The position numbers and the translations under genes were made by a program. From contig NZ_CP108394.1 of the NCBI RefSeq assembly GCF_041435215.1, positions 1,860,001 through 1,924,000 on the forward strand: a stretch of DNA of 64,000 bases, in the 5' to 3' direction. How positions within the stretch are numbered: position 1 is the stretch's first letter; every line of letters begins with the position of its first letter. The notes under the pieces were generated by a model. It did no database searches, had not been told where the DNA came from, and saw only the letters and a list, made by a program, of their open reading frames with translations. The DNA comes from Streptomyces sp. NBC_01314. GTDB taxonomy: Bacteria > Actinomycetota > Actinomycetes > Streptomycetales > Streptomycetaceae. Below are positions 27,701-35,562 of the stretch, in pieces.

Positions 27701-28978
27701 ACGAACGACATTCGCCCGTTGCGTCCCCGACCACGGCGCGGACGTCAGCCGAGCGAAGCGGTGCTGAATTTCGTGCATCACGAATCGGTCGTCGTCGAGC
27801 TGCTCGATGAGGCTGAGCTCGACCAGCGAGTCGAGGAGCGCGGCCGTGTCCGCGAGGTTGTCGTCGTCGACCTCACCCAGCGGCGGCTGCGCGATGCCCG
27901 CTGCGACGACATCGACGGTGAACGACATGTGCGGCAGGACGCCGAGCGCGGAGAAGACCTGTGCCTGATCGCGTTCGAGCGCGTCGAAGCTCTGCTGGAA
28001 CACAGGCTGCAGCGCGGTCTGGCCGGCGACGAGGGCCTTGACGCTGCGGTCGGGATTGGTGATCTCGGAAAGGTAGCGGTCGGCGTTCACGCGGGGCCGG
28101 CGGGCCAGATGCGCCGCGGCGATGTGCAGGGCGAGCGGGTGACCGGCGCACGCCGCGGACAGCGCGGCCGTCTGCTCGCCGGTCAGCCGGCCGGGACCGG
28201 CGACCGCCTGTACGAGCTCCTCGCTGGGCGCGGCCGGCAGTGGACCGAGGTCGATGAGGCGGACCATGCCGCTGAGCCCGCTGAGCTTGACGCGGCTGGT
28301 GCCCACCAGCGCGAACGGGCCGTCGACGGCGAGGATCTCAAGGAGCGCCTCCTCCGAGACGATATCGTCGACGAGCAGCAGGACGCGCTTGTCGGCGAGC
28401 GCCGTCCGTAGCAGCGCCAGCTGCTGGTCACGGCGGTCCGGCAGGGGAGGCTCGGGTGGAAAGAGCGCGTGGAGTATCGACGACACAAGGTCCGTGGGGC
28501 CGGTCGACAGCGCGAGATTGATGTGGAACTGGCCGTCCGGGTAGTGCTCCGCAGCTAGCCGGCACATGCGCAGGGCGACGTCGCTCTTCCCGATGCCAGG
28601 GGCCCCAGTCACCACAACCGCCGCCCGGCCGCCGCCGTCCGCGTGCCGCAGCACGTCGAGACCGGCGGAGATCTCCGCCTCGCGCCCGAACAGTCGCGGG
28701 CGCCGTTCGCCGGGCAGGACGGAGTCCTGCACCGAGCGGGACTGTAGGGACGGCAGCGTCACCCGGACGTCGCCCGACACGTACCCAGTGATTGCCACCC
28801 CACCGTGCGAGGCATACGCCGTCCCCGTCGCTCTGACCGAGACGAAGCCGGGCCCGTCAGCCGCCGTCGCCGCGCTGACACCGGTGATCGCGGTGCCGCC
28901 GTCCGTCGCCCGGGCGTCGCCGCTGTCCCGCACCTCGGCGCCCGGCCGTGCGTCGCCGGACCCGTTCTCGTCCTCCAT
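24722..28978 (-). CDS. STAND/NB-ARC-TPR ATPase with C-terminal SEC-C zinc motif (module 1)
   Basis: 1418 residues from ATG 28978 (GGGGAG 8 bases upstream). The N-terminus carries two copies of the shared motif: SGDARATDGGTAITGV (19-34) and TGTAYASHGGVAITGYV (51-67). The NB-ARC domain has P-loop GAPGIGKS (125-132), Walker B LLLVDD (200-205), GTSR (226-229), GHPLALH and an MHD-like VMHEIQHRF. TPR repeats fill about 430-1090. The C-terminal region has a CTMC...HSHC pair and ends in a SEC-C-like APCPC...FKHCC. Such proteins are switch-like ATPases that sense a ligand via the repeats and signal through the N-terminus. It follows the two-TM gene by 16 bp. Confidence 0.85.
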   Translation of the reverse strand: MEDENGSGDARPGAEVRDSGDARATDGGTAITGVSAATAADGPGFVSVRATGTAYASHGGVAITGYVSGDVRVTLPSLQSRSVQDSVLPGERRPRLFGREAEISAGLDVLRHADGGGRAAVVVTGAPGIGKSDVALRMCRLAAEHYPDGQFHINLALSTGPTDLVSSILHALFPPEPPLPDRRDQQLALLRTALADKRVLLLVDDIVSEEALLEILAVDGPFALVGTSRVKLSGLSGMVRLIDLGPLPAAPSEELVQAVAGPGRLTGEQTAALSAACAGHPLALHIAAAHLARRPRVNADRYLSEITNPDRSVKALVAGQTALQPVFQQSFDALERDQAQVFSALGVLPHMSFTVDVVAAGIAQPPLGEVDDDNLADTAALLDSLVELSLIEQLDDDRFVMHEIQHRFARLTSAPWSGTQRANVVRHACLVTAVRVRSATDAIGFLDEEATVPAESSAEALRSLDADRPGAVALVETARQYEAWDQLLLLAFALTEHLRVASHWKELDRVYQCVQEAGELAGHANWTATALYNRAVVAGHLGESQDAVDLYYRCAETARAANDAEHLFMAQLGLGTLLINLGRPRDAIAYLRSGLHYWRTVGHHQALALALGNLGQAYMAVGQTRRAENYLRNSRDLSRSSGFGEMLATRSIARLLSSTGRVAEAAEESVRDIERARAIGSREWEARALMDLAAVPASARPESAPAEPLEAALSIHQETGDVQGQVRALFRLGEDAAHHADLDRAATYLAECAELAIGIGDHQHAARALTYLAAYSGGIGHHDTAESQFEVASDMAQESGSPVLQADVLQKRAQLLWHRGRITDAVRLLTEAEQSLAATDESRALAQVRAALGEALVVSGQWQDGARMLRSVVSDFSDAASPSTRARATRALAVLHSRRGLHTEALSAIIRALDDCERHNDVDGVLHCRMALGNIHARAGRWAEAADQYEQTARAAAEHKDLHVLLTARAQATTCMLHTGNRDEALALMTKNIPLAEKLGMDSVLTSLHTNLGTCHAKAGDHHAAAASFRTALQISERLDDGPLRATCLFNLARAEKALHASDAARSRARQAFALHQALGNWPEAGETLVFLGALHHDTDPDSTVPSIEELVGGGPVDMRVVESLRARALRNGRDDAVVPPAAPSRLRSVRISDSVQQALAAFDLESLTLRFATSRQYCTMCNLIIDESGEAELLYLRHPDVQHPMLRLAHSHCHLSDVIELTGPAPDRSPDRFDAECILFGGDRAGIVLDCHGGWGAINGSRRIEDVTLRLFLESGLTNLRTLYTNNGGKPLDLRDLPPVPERDLQARLVDHKITLSNPHGDLLPGLPLNFLPHWYERAHHGSLIVIAGRNLPGMVADDPTYLQRAILLGQAVGATVPFAVVRPRRNAPCPCMMRRGRKFKHCCSGREGTVVSVSGR

Positions 28979-28994
28979 TAACCCGCTCCCCGAG

Positions 28995-29339
28995 CTAGCT
29001 GTAGTCGATCCCGGTACTGGCACTGCTGCCGGACCCGTCAGCCGTCGCGTCACCTGTTCGCTCCACCCGCGCCGATCCCGTGCCCGCCCCACCGGGCCTG
29101 CGGATCCCGGTGTGCGCCGACCCACCACCGGACGCCTGCGCCTGGCCAGTATCCGTGGCCGAGTCCCCCTGCCTGGGCTGCAACCACGCCCACACCAGCG
29201 CTGCGACCCCGGTGCCGACCTGCAACGACGCCCCGACCAGCTCCCCGGCCCCTGACCCGTTCAGCAACCACACCATCGGCGTCGCCGCGATGCAGGCCAC
29301 CCCGACCACGATCAGCACGATCTTCCACGGCCGTGTCAC
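28995..29339 (-). CDS. Small two-TM protein with motif tail (module 1 partner)
   Basis: 114 residues from GTG 29339. Two hydrophobic segments (about 6-26 and 34-53), then a Gly/Ala/Ser/Thr-rich tail with two copies of the shared motif: DTGQAQASGGGSAHTGI (63-79) and RTGDATADGSGSSASTGI (94-111). It lies immediately upstream of the STAND ATPase whose N-terminus carries the same motif, so a homotypic interaction is inferred. It may be the membrane-acting effector or membrane anchor of the module. Architecture matches the protein at 34944-35291. Confidence 0.75.
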   Translation of the reverse strand: MTRPWKIVLIVVGVACIAATPMVWLLNGSGAGELVGASLQVGTGVAALVWAWLQPRQGDSATDTGQAQASGGGSAHTGIRRPGGAGTGSARVERTGDATADGSGSSASTGIDYS

Positions 29340-29448
29340 GCCGTCCCGCCTTCCCCCTGGCCAGCCTTTCCGCAGGTATAGCAAGGACGCTCATGCCGTT
29401 GCCACTGGTTCCGGCGGTCCCGGTTGTCCATGGTCTTACCTCGAACGA

Positions 29449-30925
29449 GGGTCTATCAGGAATTAGGTGTGATTCGTCTGTTTGGCCTACGAGTTGGTGG
29501 GTGGGCTGTTCGGCCTACACTCGTCCGGCGGTAAGGCGGCCGTCGAAGAGGACGTCGAACTCGTTGAGGGCGGACTTCCAGCGGTTGTTCCAGCGCTGGC
29601 GGCCGCGGCCGGTGGGGTCGAGGGCGAGGGTGGCGAGGTAGAGGCGTTTGAGGGCGGCCTGCTCGTTGGGGAAGTGCCCGCAGGCCTGGGCCGCGCGCCG
29701 GTAGCGGGCGTTGAGGGACTCGATGGCGTTGGTGGTGTAGACGACCTGGCGGATGGCGTCGGGCAGGCCGAGGAAGGGTACGAACTCGCTCCAGGCCCGC
29801 TGCCAGGTGCCGGCGATCGAGGGGTAGCGCTTGCCCCACGTGGCGTCGAAGTCCGCGAGCCGTTGCCGGGCCTCTTCCTCGTTGACGGCGGTGTAGACGG
29901 GCTTGAGGTCGCGGGCGACCTCGGCCCAGTCGCGGCGCGATGCGTAGCGCAGGCTGGCGCGGATGAGGTGGACCACGCAGGTCTGCACGACGGTCTGGGG
30001 CCAGACGGTGTTCACCGCGTCGGGCAGGGCGCTCAGCCCGTCGCAGACCAGCATGAGCACGTCGCGGACGCCTCTGTTCTTGATCTCGGTCAGGATGGTC
30101 TGCCAGTACTTGGCGCCCTCGCCGCCGTTGCCGGCCCACAGTCCGAGGATCTCGCGGTAGCCGTCCGCGGTGACCGCGACGGCCACGTAGACCGGCCGGT
30201 TGGCGACGTGACCGTCCCTGATCTTGACGTGCACGGCGTCGATGAAGACGACAGGGTAGACCGGATCGAGCGGGCGGGTGCGCCATTCCGCCATCGATTC
30301 CAGGGCCTTGTCGGTGATCGTGGAGATGGTCTCCTTCGTGGTCGTCATCCCGTACGTCTGGGCGAGGTGGGAGACGATCTCGCCGGAGGTCAGGCCCTTC
30401 GCGGTCAGTGAGAGCACCAGGTCGTCCAGCGCGCCGGTGCGGCGGGCGTGCACGGGCAGCAGCCGGGGCCGGAAGGTGCCCAGCCTGTCTCTGGGGACCT
30501 GCACCGTCACGGCGCCGACCTCCGTCATGACCTTCTTGGCCCGGTAGCCGTTGCGCATGTTGCCGCCCGAGCGGGACCCGCGCCCGCCGACCCGGCCGGC
30601 CTCGGCGGCGAGGTGCTCGTCCATCTCGGCCTCCAGGGCGGCCTGCATCAGATGCTGGGCCAGTTCGGGCAGCAGCCCGCCCTCGCCCATCAGCCGCAGC
30701 CCTTCGCCGCCATGGACCTTCTCGGCCGCGAGCGCGGCCAGCTCCTCCAGCAATTCGCTGGACAGACCGTTCTCAGACACCGGCATCGACTTCACGTCGG
30801 CACCCTGGACACTGCCGTCGGCCACGGCAAGCGACACGCGGTCTACGGCCTCAATCAGGTGACCTGTCGTCGCATTCATCAGATGACTCCTTCGGGAAGG
30901 ATCACACCTAATTCATGACACTCCC
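29449..30925 (-). mobile_element. IS256-family element
   Basis: 1477 bp. Imperfect inverted repeats of about 25 bp with a perfect inner GAATTAGGTGTGAT, and an 8-bp target duplication TCGAACGA at 29441-29448 and 30926-30933, as expected for IS256. Confidence 0.93.
29515..30879 (-). CDS. IS256-family transposase
   Basis: 454 residues, intact mutator-type transposase: VVFIDAVHVKIRDGHVANRP (first D), VLMLVCDGLSALPDAVNTVW (second D) and the C-terminal IESLNARYRRAAQACGHFPN block with the catalytic Glu. Normal length for the family, so probably active. Confidence 0.95.
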   Translation of the reverse strand: MNATTGHLIEAVDRVSLAVADGSVQGADVKSMPVSENGLSSELLEELAALAAEKVHGGEGLRLMGEGGLLPELAQHLMQAALEAEMDEHLAAEAGRVGGRGSRSGGNMRNGYRAKKVMTEVGAVTVQVPRDRLGTFRPRLLPVHARRTGALDDLVLSLTAKGLTSGEIVSHLAQTYGMTTTKETISTITDKALESMAEWRTRPLDPVYPVVFIDAVHVKIRDGHVANRPVYVAVAVTADGYREILGLWAGNGGEGAKYWQTILTEIKNRGVRDVLMLVCDGLSALPDAVNTVWPQTVVQTCVVHLIRASLRYASRRDWAEVARDLKPVYTAVNEEEARQRLADFDATWGKRYPSIAGTWQRAWSEFVPFLGLPDAIRQVVYTTNAIESLNARYRRAAQACGHFPNEQAALKRLYLATLALDPTGRGRQRWNNRWKSALNEFDVLFDGRLTAGRV

Positions 30926-31416
30926 TCGAACGATCCGGGCGACGGTGAACAGGGCGTCGGATCGCTCACCCGTGGCTCACTGTGAAGCATGCCTACGTGA
31001 GTGCAGTCCGGATGCGCCAGGATGCCTAAATCCTGAATGTTGCTTCGGGGAGGACGTCGGTTCGGGCAGCGGCAACACTGACGGCCAGCAGAAGCGGGCG
31101 GACCTTGGTGTACCCGGTGAAGGAGGTGTTCGCGCGTCACCCGAAGGCATGGTGGTGGCTGGCGCTCGTCGTTGAGGGCTTCCCTGTAGGCGAGCCAAGA
31201 GTGGTTGGCGACGGCGAAATGTATGTAGTTACTTCACCGGCTTGCTGCTCCTGGCGGTTGGCGGTTGGCGGTTGGCGGTTGGCGGTTGCGGTCGCCGGCC
31301 GTGCTGCCGACGGTCCGCCACCTGCCGTCGTCAGGGATGTTGCCCAGCTCCGCCGAGGGCGAGCTGTCCCTCCCCTCCTAGCGTGAAGACCGTAACTGCA
31401 GGGGAAGTTGGGAGTT
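30926..31416. other. Spacer without a recognisable gene
   Basis: Between IS256 and the IS3 remnant. A short plus-strand frame from about 31105 (LVYPVKEVFARHPKAWWWLA) might be a protein fragment, but it runs into the GGCGGTT array and has no homology I recognise. Confidence 0.4.
31253..31287. repeat. Five tandem GGCGGTT heptamers
   Basis: Five perfect head-to-tail copies of GGCGGTT. Simple-sequence array of the kind prone to slipped-strand change; no known role. Confidence 0.9.
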
Positions 31417-32344
31417 ATGGCGGAGAAGCGACGGAAGTTCGATCCGGAGTTCCGTGAGGGGGCTGTACGGATCGTGACGGGGACCGGCAAGCCGATCGCC
31501 GAGGTCGCGAAGGACCTTGGCATCAACGAGACCACTCTGGCCAGCTGGGTCTCCCGGGCCCGCCGGGCCGGTACCACGCCGGCCGGTGAGAGCGATGAGC
31601 TGGAGCGGCTGCGGTGGGAGAACGCCCAGCTCAACGGGGCAACAAGGAACTGGTCATGGAGCGTGATGTGCTCAAACGCTGCATGGTCCTGTGGGTGAAG
31701 TAGCTGGGGCGGACCCGTCCCAAGTGGTCGGGGTGATCAGCGACTTCAGGACCGTGCACAACATCCCGCATCGCGTCTCGTGCCGTGCGCTGGGCGTGAG
31801 CGAGTCGTGGTTCTACAAGCACCGCACCCGCAAGCCCACCGGGCGGCAGACGCGTCACCTGCGGCTGGTCCAGGCGGTCCAGGCGGTCCAGGAGGAGTTC
31901 ACCGACTCCGGTGGCACCTACGGCTCACCGAAGATCTGGATCATGCTGGTCCGCAAGGGCTGGCGCGTCTCGGTGAACACCATCGCGAAGATCACGGCCG
32001 AGCTCGGCCTGGCGGGCCGCACAGTTCACAGACGCCGCGGGCTGACCCGCCCCGGCAAGCGGCCGGCGAGTCCGGACTTCGTGCGCCGCGACTTCACCGC
32101 GGAGGCTCCCGACCTGGTCTGGTGCGGGAACATAACGGAGATCGAAACCGGCGAGGGGAAGCTGTATCTGGCCACGGTCATCGACCTGTTCTCCCGCCGC
32201 CTGCTCGGCTACGCGATGGGAGCCCGACATGACGCCGATCTGGTCGTCGCCGCCCTGCACATGGCCGTCGCGACCCAAGGCGCAGTATTCGGCCAGCCAG
32301 CCGATCGCGCGATCGAGGAATGCGGCGACAATACGGGAGGTTGA
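31417..32344 (+). pseudogene. IS3-family transposase remnant (orfA and orfB)
   Basis: orfA starts at ATG 31417 (MAEKRRKFDPEFREGAVRIV) but is frameshifted at about 31635, after which the expected NKELVMERDVLKRCMVLWVK lies in another frame. orfB (about 31691 on) has VVGVISDFRTVHNIPHRVSC and the start of the rve domain, but the first catalytic Asp is replaced in LVWCGNITEI (D to N), and the frame stops at 32344 before the second catalytic block. No right end is visible. Dead element. Confidence 0.85.
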
Positions 32345-32504
32345 GCGTAGGCGCCGTCCGCCGACCACAGGGTCCGCCCGCTGGTCATCCACACCTTGAT
32401 CGGCAAGTGGTTTGGGGTAGGGGCGGGCCTTCTGAGGATGAATACCCCAGGGTGTGTTCCAGCTATCCAAACTCCCTACCGTCGGACGACAGCTGGGTGG
32501 CCTG

Positions 32505-34904
32505 TCATCCTGCGGTTCCGGCGTCTGCGGACCAGTAGGCCAGAATCTGGCGTATGTCTGTGGTGACATGGTGATACAGGCCGAGAAGTCGTGTCGCGTG
32601 GTCGGCCACGTTCTCCATCTGGGCGCGGGCGCTCTCCTTCTTGCCTGCTCGCCAGGTCCACTCGGCGAGTACAGAGCGGCAGGTGAGCGTGCGTACCTGG
32701 TCGGGGCCGAACACAGTGATGAACAGTGGTACGAGCTCGGTGAGTTCTGTGACGGCCTCGTCGAGGTGGCCCGCTTTGCCGCGTTGTTGGGCTAGGTTTG
32801 CGCGGGTGATCAGGGACTCGCTGTGGAGCTCTCCGTGCACCGCAAGCTGGTCGGCCAGCAAAGGCGTAAGGATTTCGATCGCTTCTTCGTTGTGCCCCAG
32901 TCGGCCCAAGCAGCTGGCCAGAGCGTTGCGGGCGACCATGGTGCGAGGATGACGCGGGCCGCTGATTCGCATAGTGCCCTCGACGACAGTGCGCAGTTCC
33001 GGCAGGGCTTCGGCTTCCCGTCCGCATTGGGTCATGTAGTGAGCGCGGTTGCGCCGAGTGACGAGAACGTCCTCGTCTGACGGAGTAGGCAGTCGCTGCA
33101 GCGTGTCGAGGAGACGGTCGTACTCAGCGACTGCCCCCTCATAATCCCATGCAACGCCGCGCCAGTGCGCCAGATTGTTCAGAGTGGTCAGCACATGCTC
33201 GTGCTCGTCGCCCAGAAGGCCGCGTTGAGCGGCCAGCACAGCTTGGAGCTCCTCCACCGCCGCTGACACCTCGCCGTCCTCGGCCTGCAACCCTGCGATG
33301 TCGCTGCGTAGGAACAGGGTCTCCGGAGCATTTTCGCCCAGTAGCCGTCGCGCGGTGCGCAGCATCGATCTGTAGTGCAGCAGTCCCTGATCCCTGCGCC
33401 CGGTGGCCTGCAACTGTAAGCCAAGCCGCGTAAGTACGCGGTGAGGCCCCTGTGCATCCCACAACGCATCCGCCGTGTCATGCGCGACAAGGTGCTCCGC
33501 GCTGGACACCAGGGAGCGGCCGGTGGCGGTGTCCGTGTAGTCCACGCCCGGCGGCCACGTCTCCTCAAGGGCGTCGGCTGCCGCTCGGACCGCGGTGTTC
33601 AATTCCGAGGGCTGGACGCTTTCTCGTACAGCGCGCTGGATGAGCTGGTGCATGCTGACGAAATCGTCCCGCTCGTCCGTTCCTCGGGGCGCCGGGTTCA
33701 CGAGACTGAGTCGGCGTAATACCTGTAACGCCCGTCGAGCGTGATGGGCTGAGGCTGGCAGTTGTCGACCGCTCGGCTGCTGCGTATTGAGGTACTGGAC
33801 CAGGGCGGGCGTAGTGATCGTCGCCATGGGAACCGAGTGGGTGTCCAGCAGGCACAGCATCGTGAGCAGCGGACGCGCGAGGCCCGCGGGAGCGAGCTCG
33901 TTCGCTCGTTGTACCGACAGGTGCCACGCAGCGGCCACGGTGTGCTGCTGCGCGTCCGGGAGGCTACTGTCGTCAGGCAGAATGTCGGCCAGCTGCAGGG
34001 TGCGGTCCGCGAGCAGAGCTCGGTACTGCGCAACGGTCAAAGAGCGATCCTCGCAGAGGTAGGCGGCTGCCTGCGCAAGCGCAAGGGGCAGATGGCCGAG
34101 ATCGTCAGCGAGGCGGTCAAGATCGGCGACGTCCTGCTCACGTCCCTGCAACTTAAGGACTCTTTGCAGGTAACGCCTTGACGTGGCCGGGGAGTACAAG
34201 CCGACGTCCACGCGAGCACGGTGCTCGGTGTGCCAGGCGGCGTCCTTGCTGCGGGTGGTCACCACGCACCGTCCGCTGGCCGTGCGCGGCGGCCACCAGT
34301 CCCGCAATGCCCCCACATCCGGCACATCGTCCAGAACCACTAGCCAGGTTCGGGGCGTTGTGGCAAGCCACGAGAGGAAGAGGGCAGCTTCGTCATCCAC
34401 GTCGCCCGAAGCACTCAGACCGGTGACGGCACGCCAGGCACGGGCGTAGGTGCCCACGATGTGCTCAATGCGATCGGCGGTCACCCAGACGACCAGATCC
34501 ATCCGCGCCGGTGGCGAAGTAACAGGGGCGGACCGCTGTGTGTCAGTGTTGACGGAGGCTGAGTCGACGTGCCGAGAGCGAGTCTTCGCGAGCATGTCCG
34601 CGGCGAACTCGGCCGCCACCTGCGTCTTGCCCACACCCCCCATGCCGCACAGGACCATTGTCGAGGGGGTCGCGTCGGCGGAGTCGATCCACTCGCGCAG
34701 ACTCGACGAGGCCTCACGAGGCTCGAACCGGGAGGCGGGCACCGGGACAGAGCCCACGAGCAGCGGCCACTGCGGTCGGAAGGCTTCCTTGACTACGATC
34801 GTGACGTTTTCGACGTAGCCGCTGTTCGCCCAGCCATTGGGTTCGGCATGAGCGCTGCCGGTGTCCGAGACCTTGAGCATGTTCCTGTCCCTGCGCATGG
34901 ACAT
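32505..34904 (-). CDS. STAND/NB-ARC-TPR ATPase (module 2)
   Basis: 799 residues from 34904; Met-9 (MLKVSDTGSAHA) is an alternative start. One copy of the shared motif lies at the N-terminus: DTGSAHAEPNGWANSGYV (14-31). NB-ARC: P-loop GMGGVGKT (87-94), Walker B WLVVLDD (187-193), VVTTRS, GHLPLALAQAAAYL and an MHD-like SMHQLIQ. The second half is TPR (RSMLRTARRLLGENAPETLF; GDEHEHVLTTLNNLAHWRG; GPRHPRTMVARNALASCLGR). Sensor-switch ATPase by family; ligand unknown. It begins 39 bp after the small two-TM gene, forming a second copy of the module at 24722-29339. Confidence 0.87.
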   Translation of the reverse strand: MSMRRDRNMLKVSDTGSAHAEPNGWANSGYVENVTIVVKEAFRPQWPLLVGSVPVPASRFEPREASSSLREWIDSADATPSTMVLCGMGGVGKTQVAAEFAADMLAKTRSRHVDSASVNTDTQRSAPVTSPPARMDLVVWVTADRIEHIVGTYARAWRAVTGLSASGDVDDEAALFLSWLATTPRTWLVVLDDVPDVGALRDWWPPRTASGRCVVTTRSKDAAWHTEHRARVDVGLYSPATSRRYLQRVLKLQGREQDVADLDRLADDLGHLPLALAQAAAYLCEDRSLTVAQYRALLADRTLQLADILPDDSSLPDAQQHTVAAAWHLSVQRANELAPAGLARPLLTMLCLLDTHSVPMATITTPALVQYLNTQQPSGRQLPASAHHARRALQVLRRLSLVNPAPRGTDERDDFVSMHQLIQRAVRESVQPSELNTAVRAAADALEETWPPGVDYTDTATGRSLVSSAEHLVAHDTADALWDAQGPHRVLTRLGLQLQATGRRDQGLLHYRSMLRTARRLLGENAPETLFLRSDIAGLQAEDGEVSAAVEELQAVLAAQRGLLGDEHEHVLTTLNNLAHWRGVAWDYEGAVAEYDRLLDTLQRLPTPSDEDVLVTRRNRAHYMTQCGREAEALPELRTVVEGTMRISGPRHPRTMVARNALASCLGRLGHNEEAIEILTPLLADQLAVHGELHSESLITRANLAQQRGKAGHLDEAVTELTELVPLFITVFGPDQVRTLTCRSVLAEWTWRAGKKESARAQMENVADHATRLLGLYHHVTTDIRQILAYWSADAGTAG

Positions 34905-34943
34905 CCGTTCAGGTGCTGCTATAGACAGCTGGTCGGGTGTGGG

Positions 34944-35291
34944 TCAACTCAGGCGGATGCCTGTGTTGACGTTGCCGCCGTCGCCGTAGGCGTCCCCGGT
35001 GCGCTCCACCCGGAACTCGCCATGCAGGCTGTCCGCCGGGCCCGTGATGCCGCTGTTGACATCCGCCCCCGATCGGGCTGACGCCGTGCCCGTTTGCAGT
35101 GCGACGGCGTCAGCTGGCTGCCCGTCACGCTGCGAAAGTTCCCGAGCCAGAGCGATCACCGCCGCGCACGCGGCGATGATGGAGGCCACTTGCCCCGCCG
35201 CATTCAGATCCACGGTGAACCACACCACCACCATCGCAGCGATGACAAGCACCGAACCGGCGATCACCGCGTACCGCTTCCAGTTGTTCAT
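34944..35291 (-). CDS. Small two-TM protein with motif tail (module 2 partner)
   Basis: 115 residues from ATG 35291 (MNNWKRYAVIAGSVLVIAAM). Two hydrophobic segments (about 7-27 and 32-48), then a tail with two shared-motif copies: QTGTASARSGADVNSGI (66-82) and RTGDAYGDGGNVNTGI (97-112). Length, topology and position before a STAND-TPR gene match the protein at 28995-29339, although the TM sequences are quite different; only the tail motif is conserved. Confidence 0.75.
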   Translation of the reverse strand: MNNWKRYAVIAGSVLVIAAMVVVWFTVDLNAAGQVASIIAACAAVIALARELSQRDGQPADAVALQTGTASARSGADVNSGITGPADSLHGEFRVERTGDAYGDGGNVNTGIRLS

Positions 35292-35562
35292 ACCGGGATA
35301 CTGCCTCAACAACGGGACGGTCGGGCCCAAGCGTTGGCCTCACTTGGAATCGACTGGCCCTGTGAGCTGCGGGGCAGAGCCCCGGCGGGGAAGCGTGTGG
35401 AGAGCAAAGTACAGCGATGGACCGCGCGCTCGAACGGCTCGGGCAGTTGGAAGTCGGTGCCCGGCCTTCCCTTGCCAGTCCCGAAGCTGAGGGGACCCGC
35501 ATACTGAAGAGGGCTGTGCCGGCACAGCCCGAGATCCGGCGCCAGTCGAAAGGAGCAGTTAG
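35292..35562. other. Spacer before IS1380 copy 2
   Basis: 271 bp that should hold the leftward promoter of module 2. A plus-strand frame from 35416 (MDRALERLGQLEVGARPSLA) runs into the IS; I do not recognise it as a gene. Confidence 0.4.
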
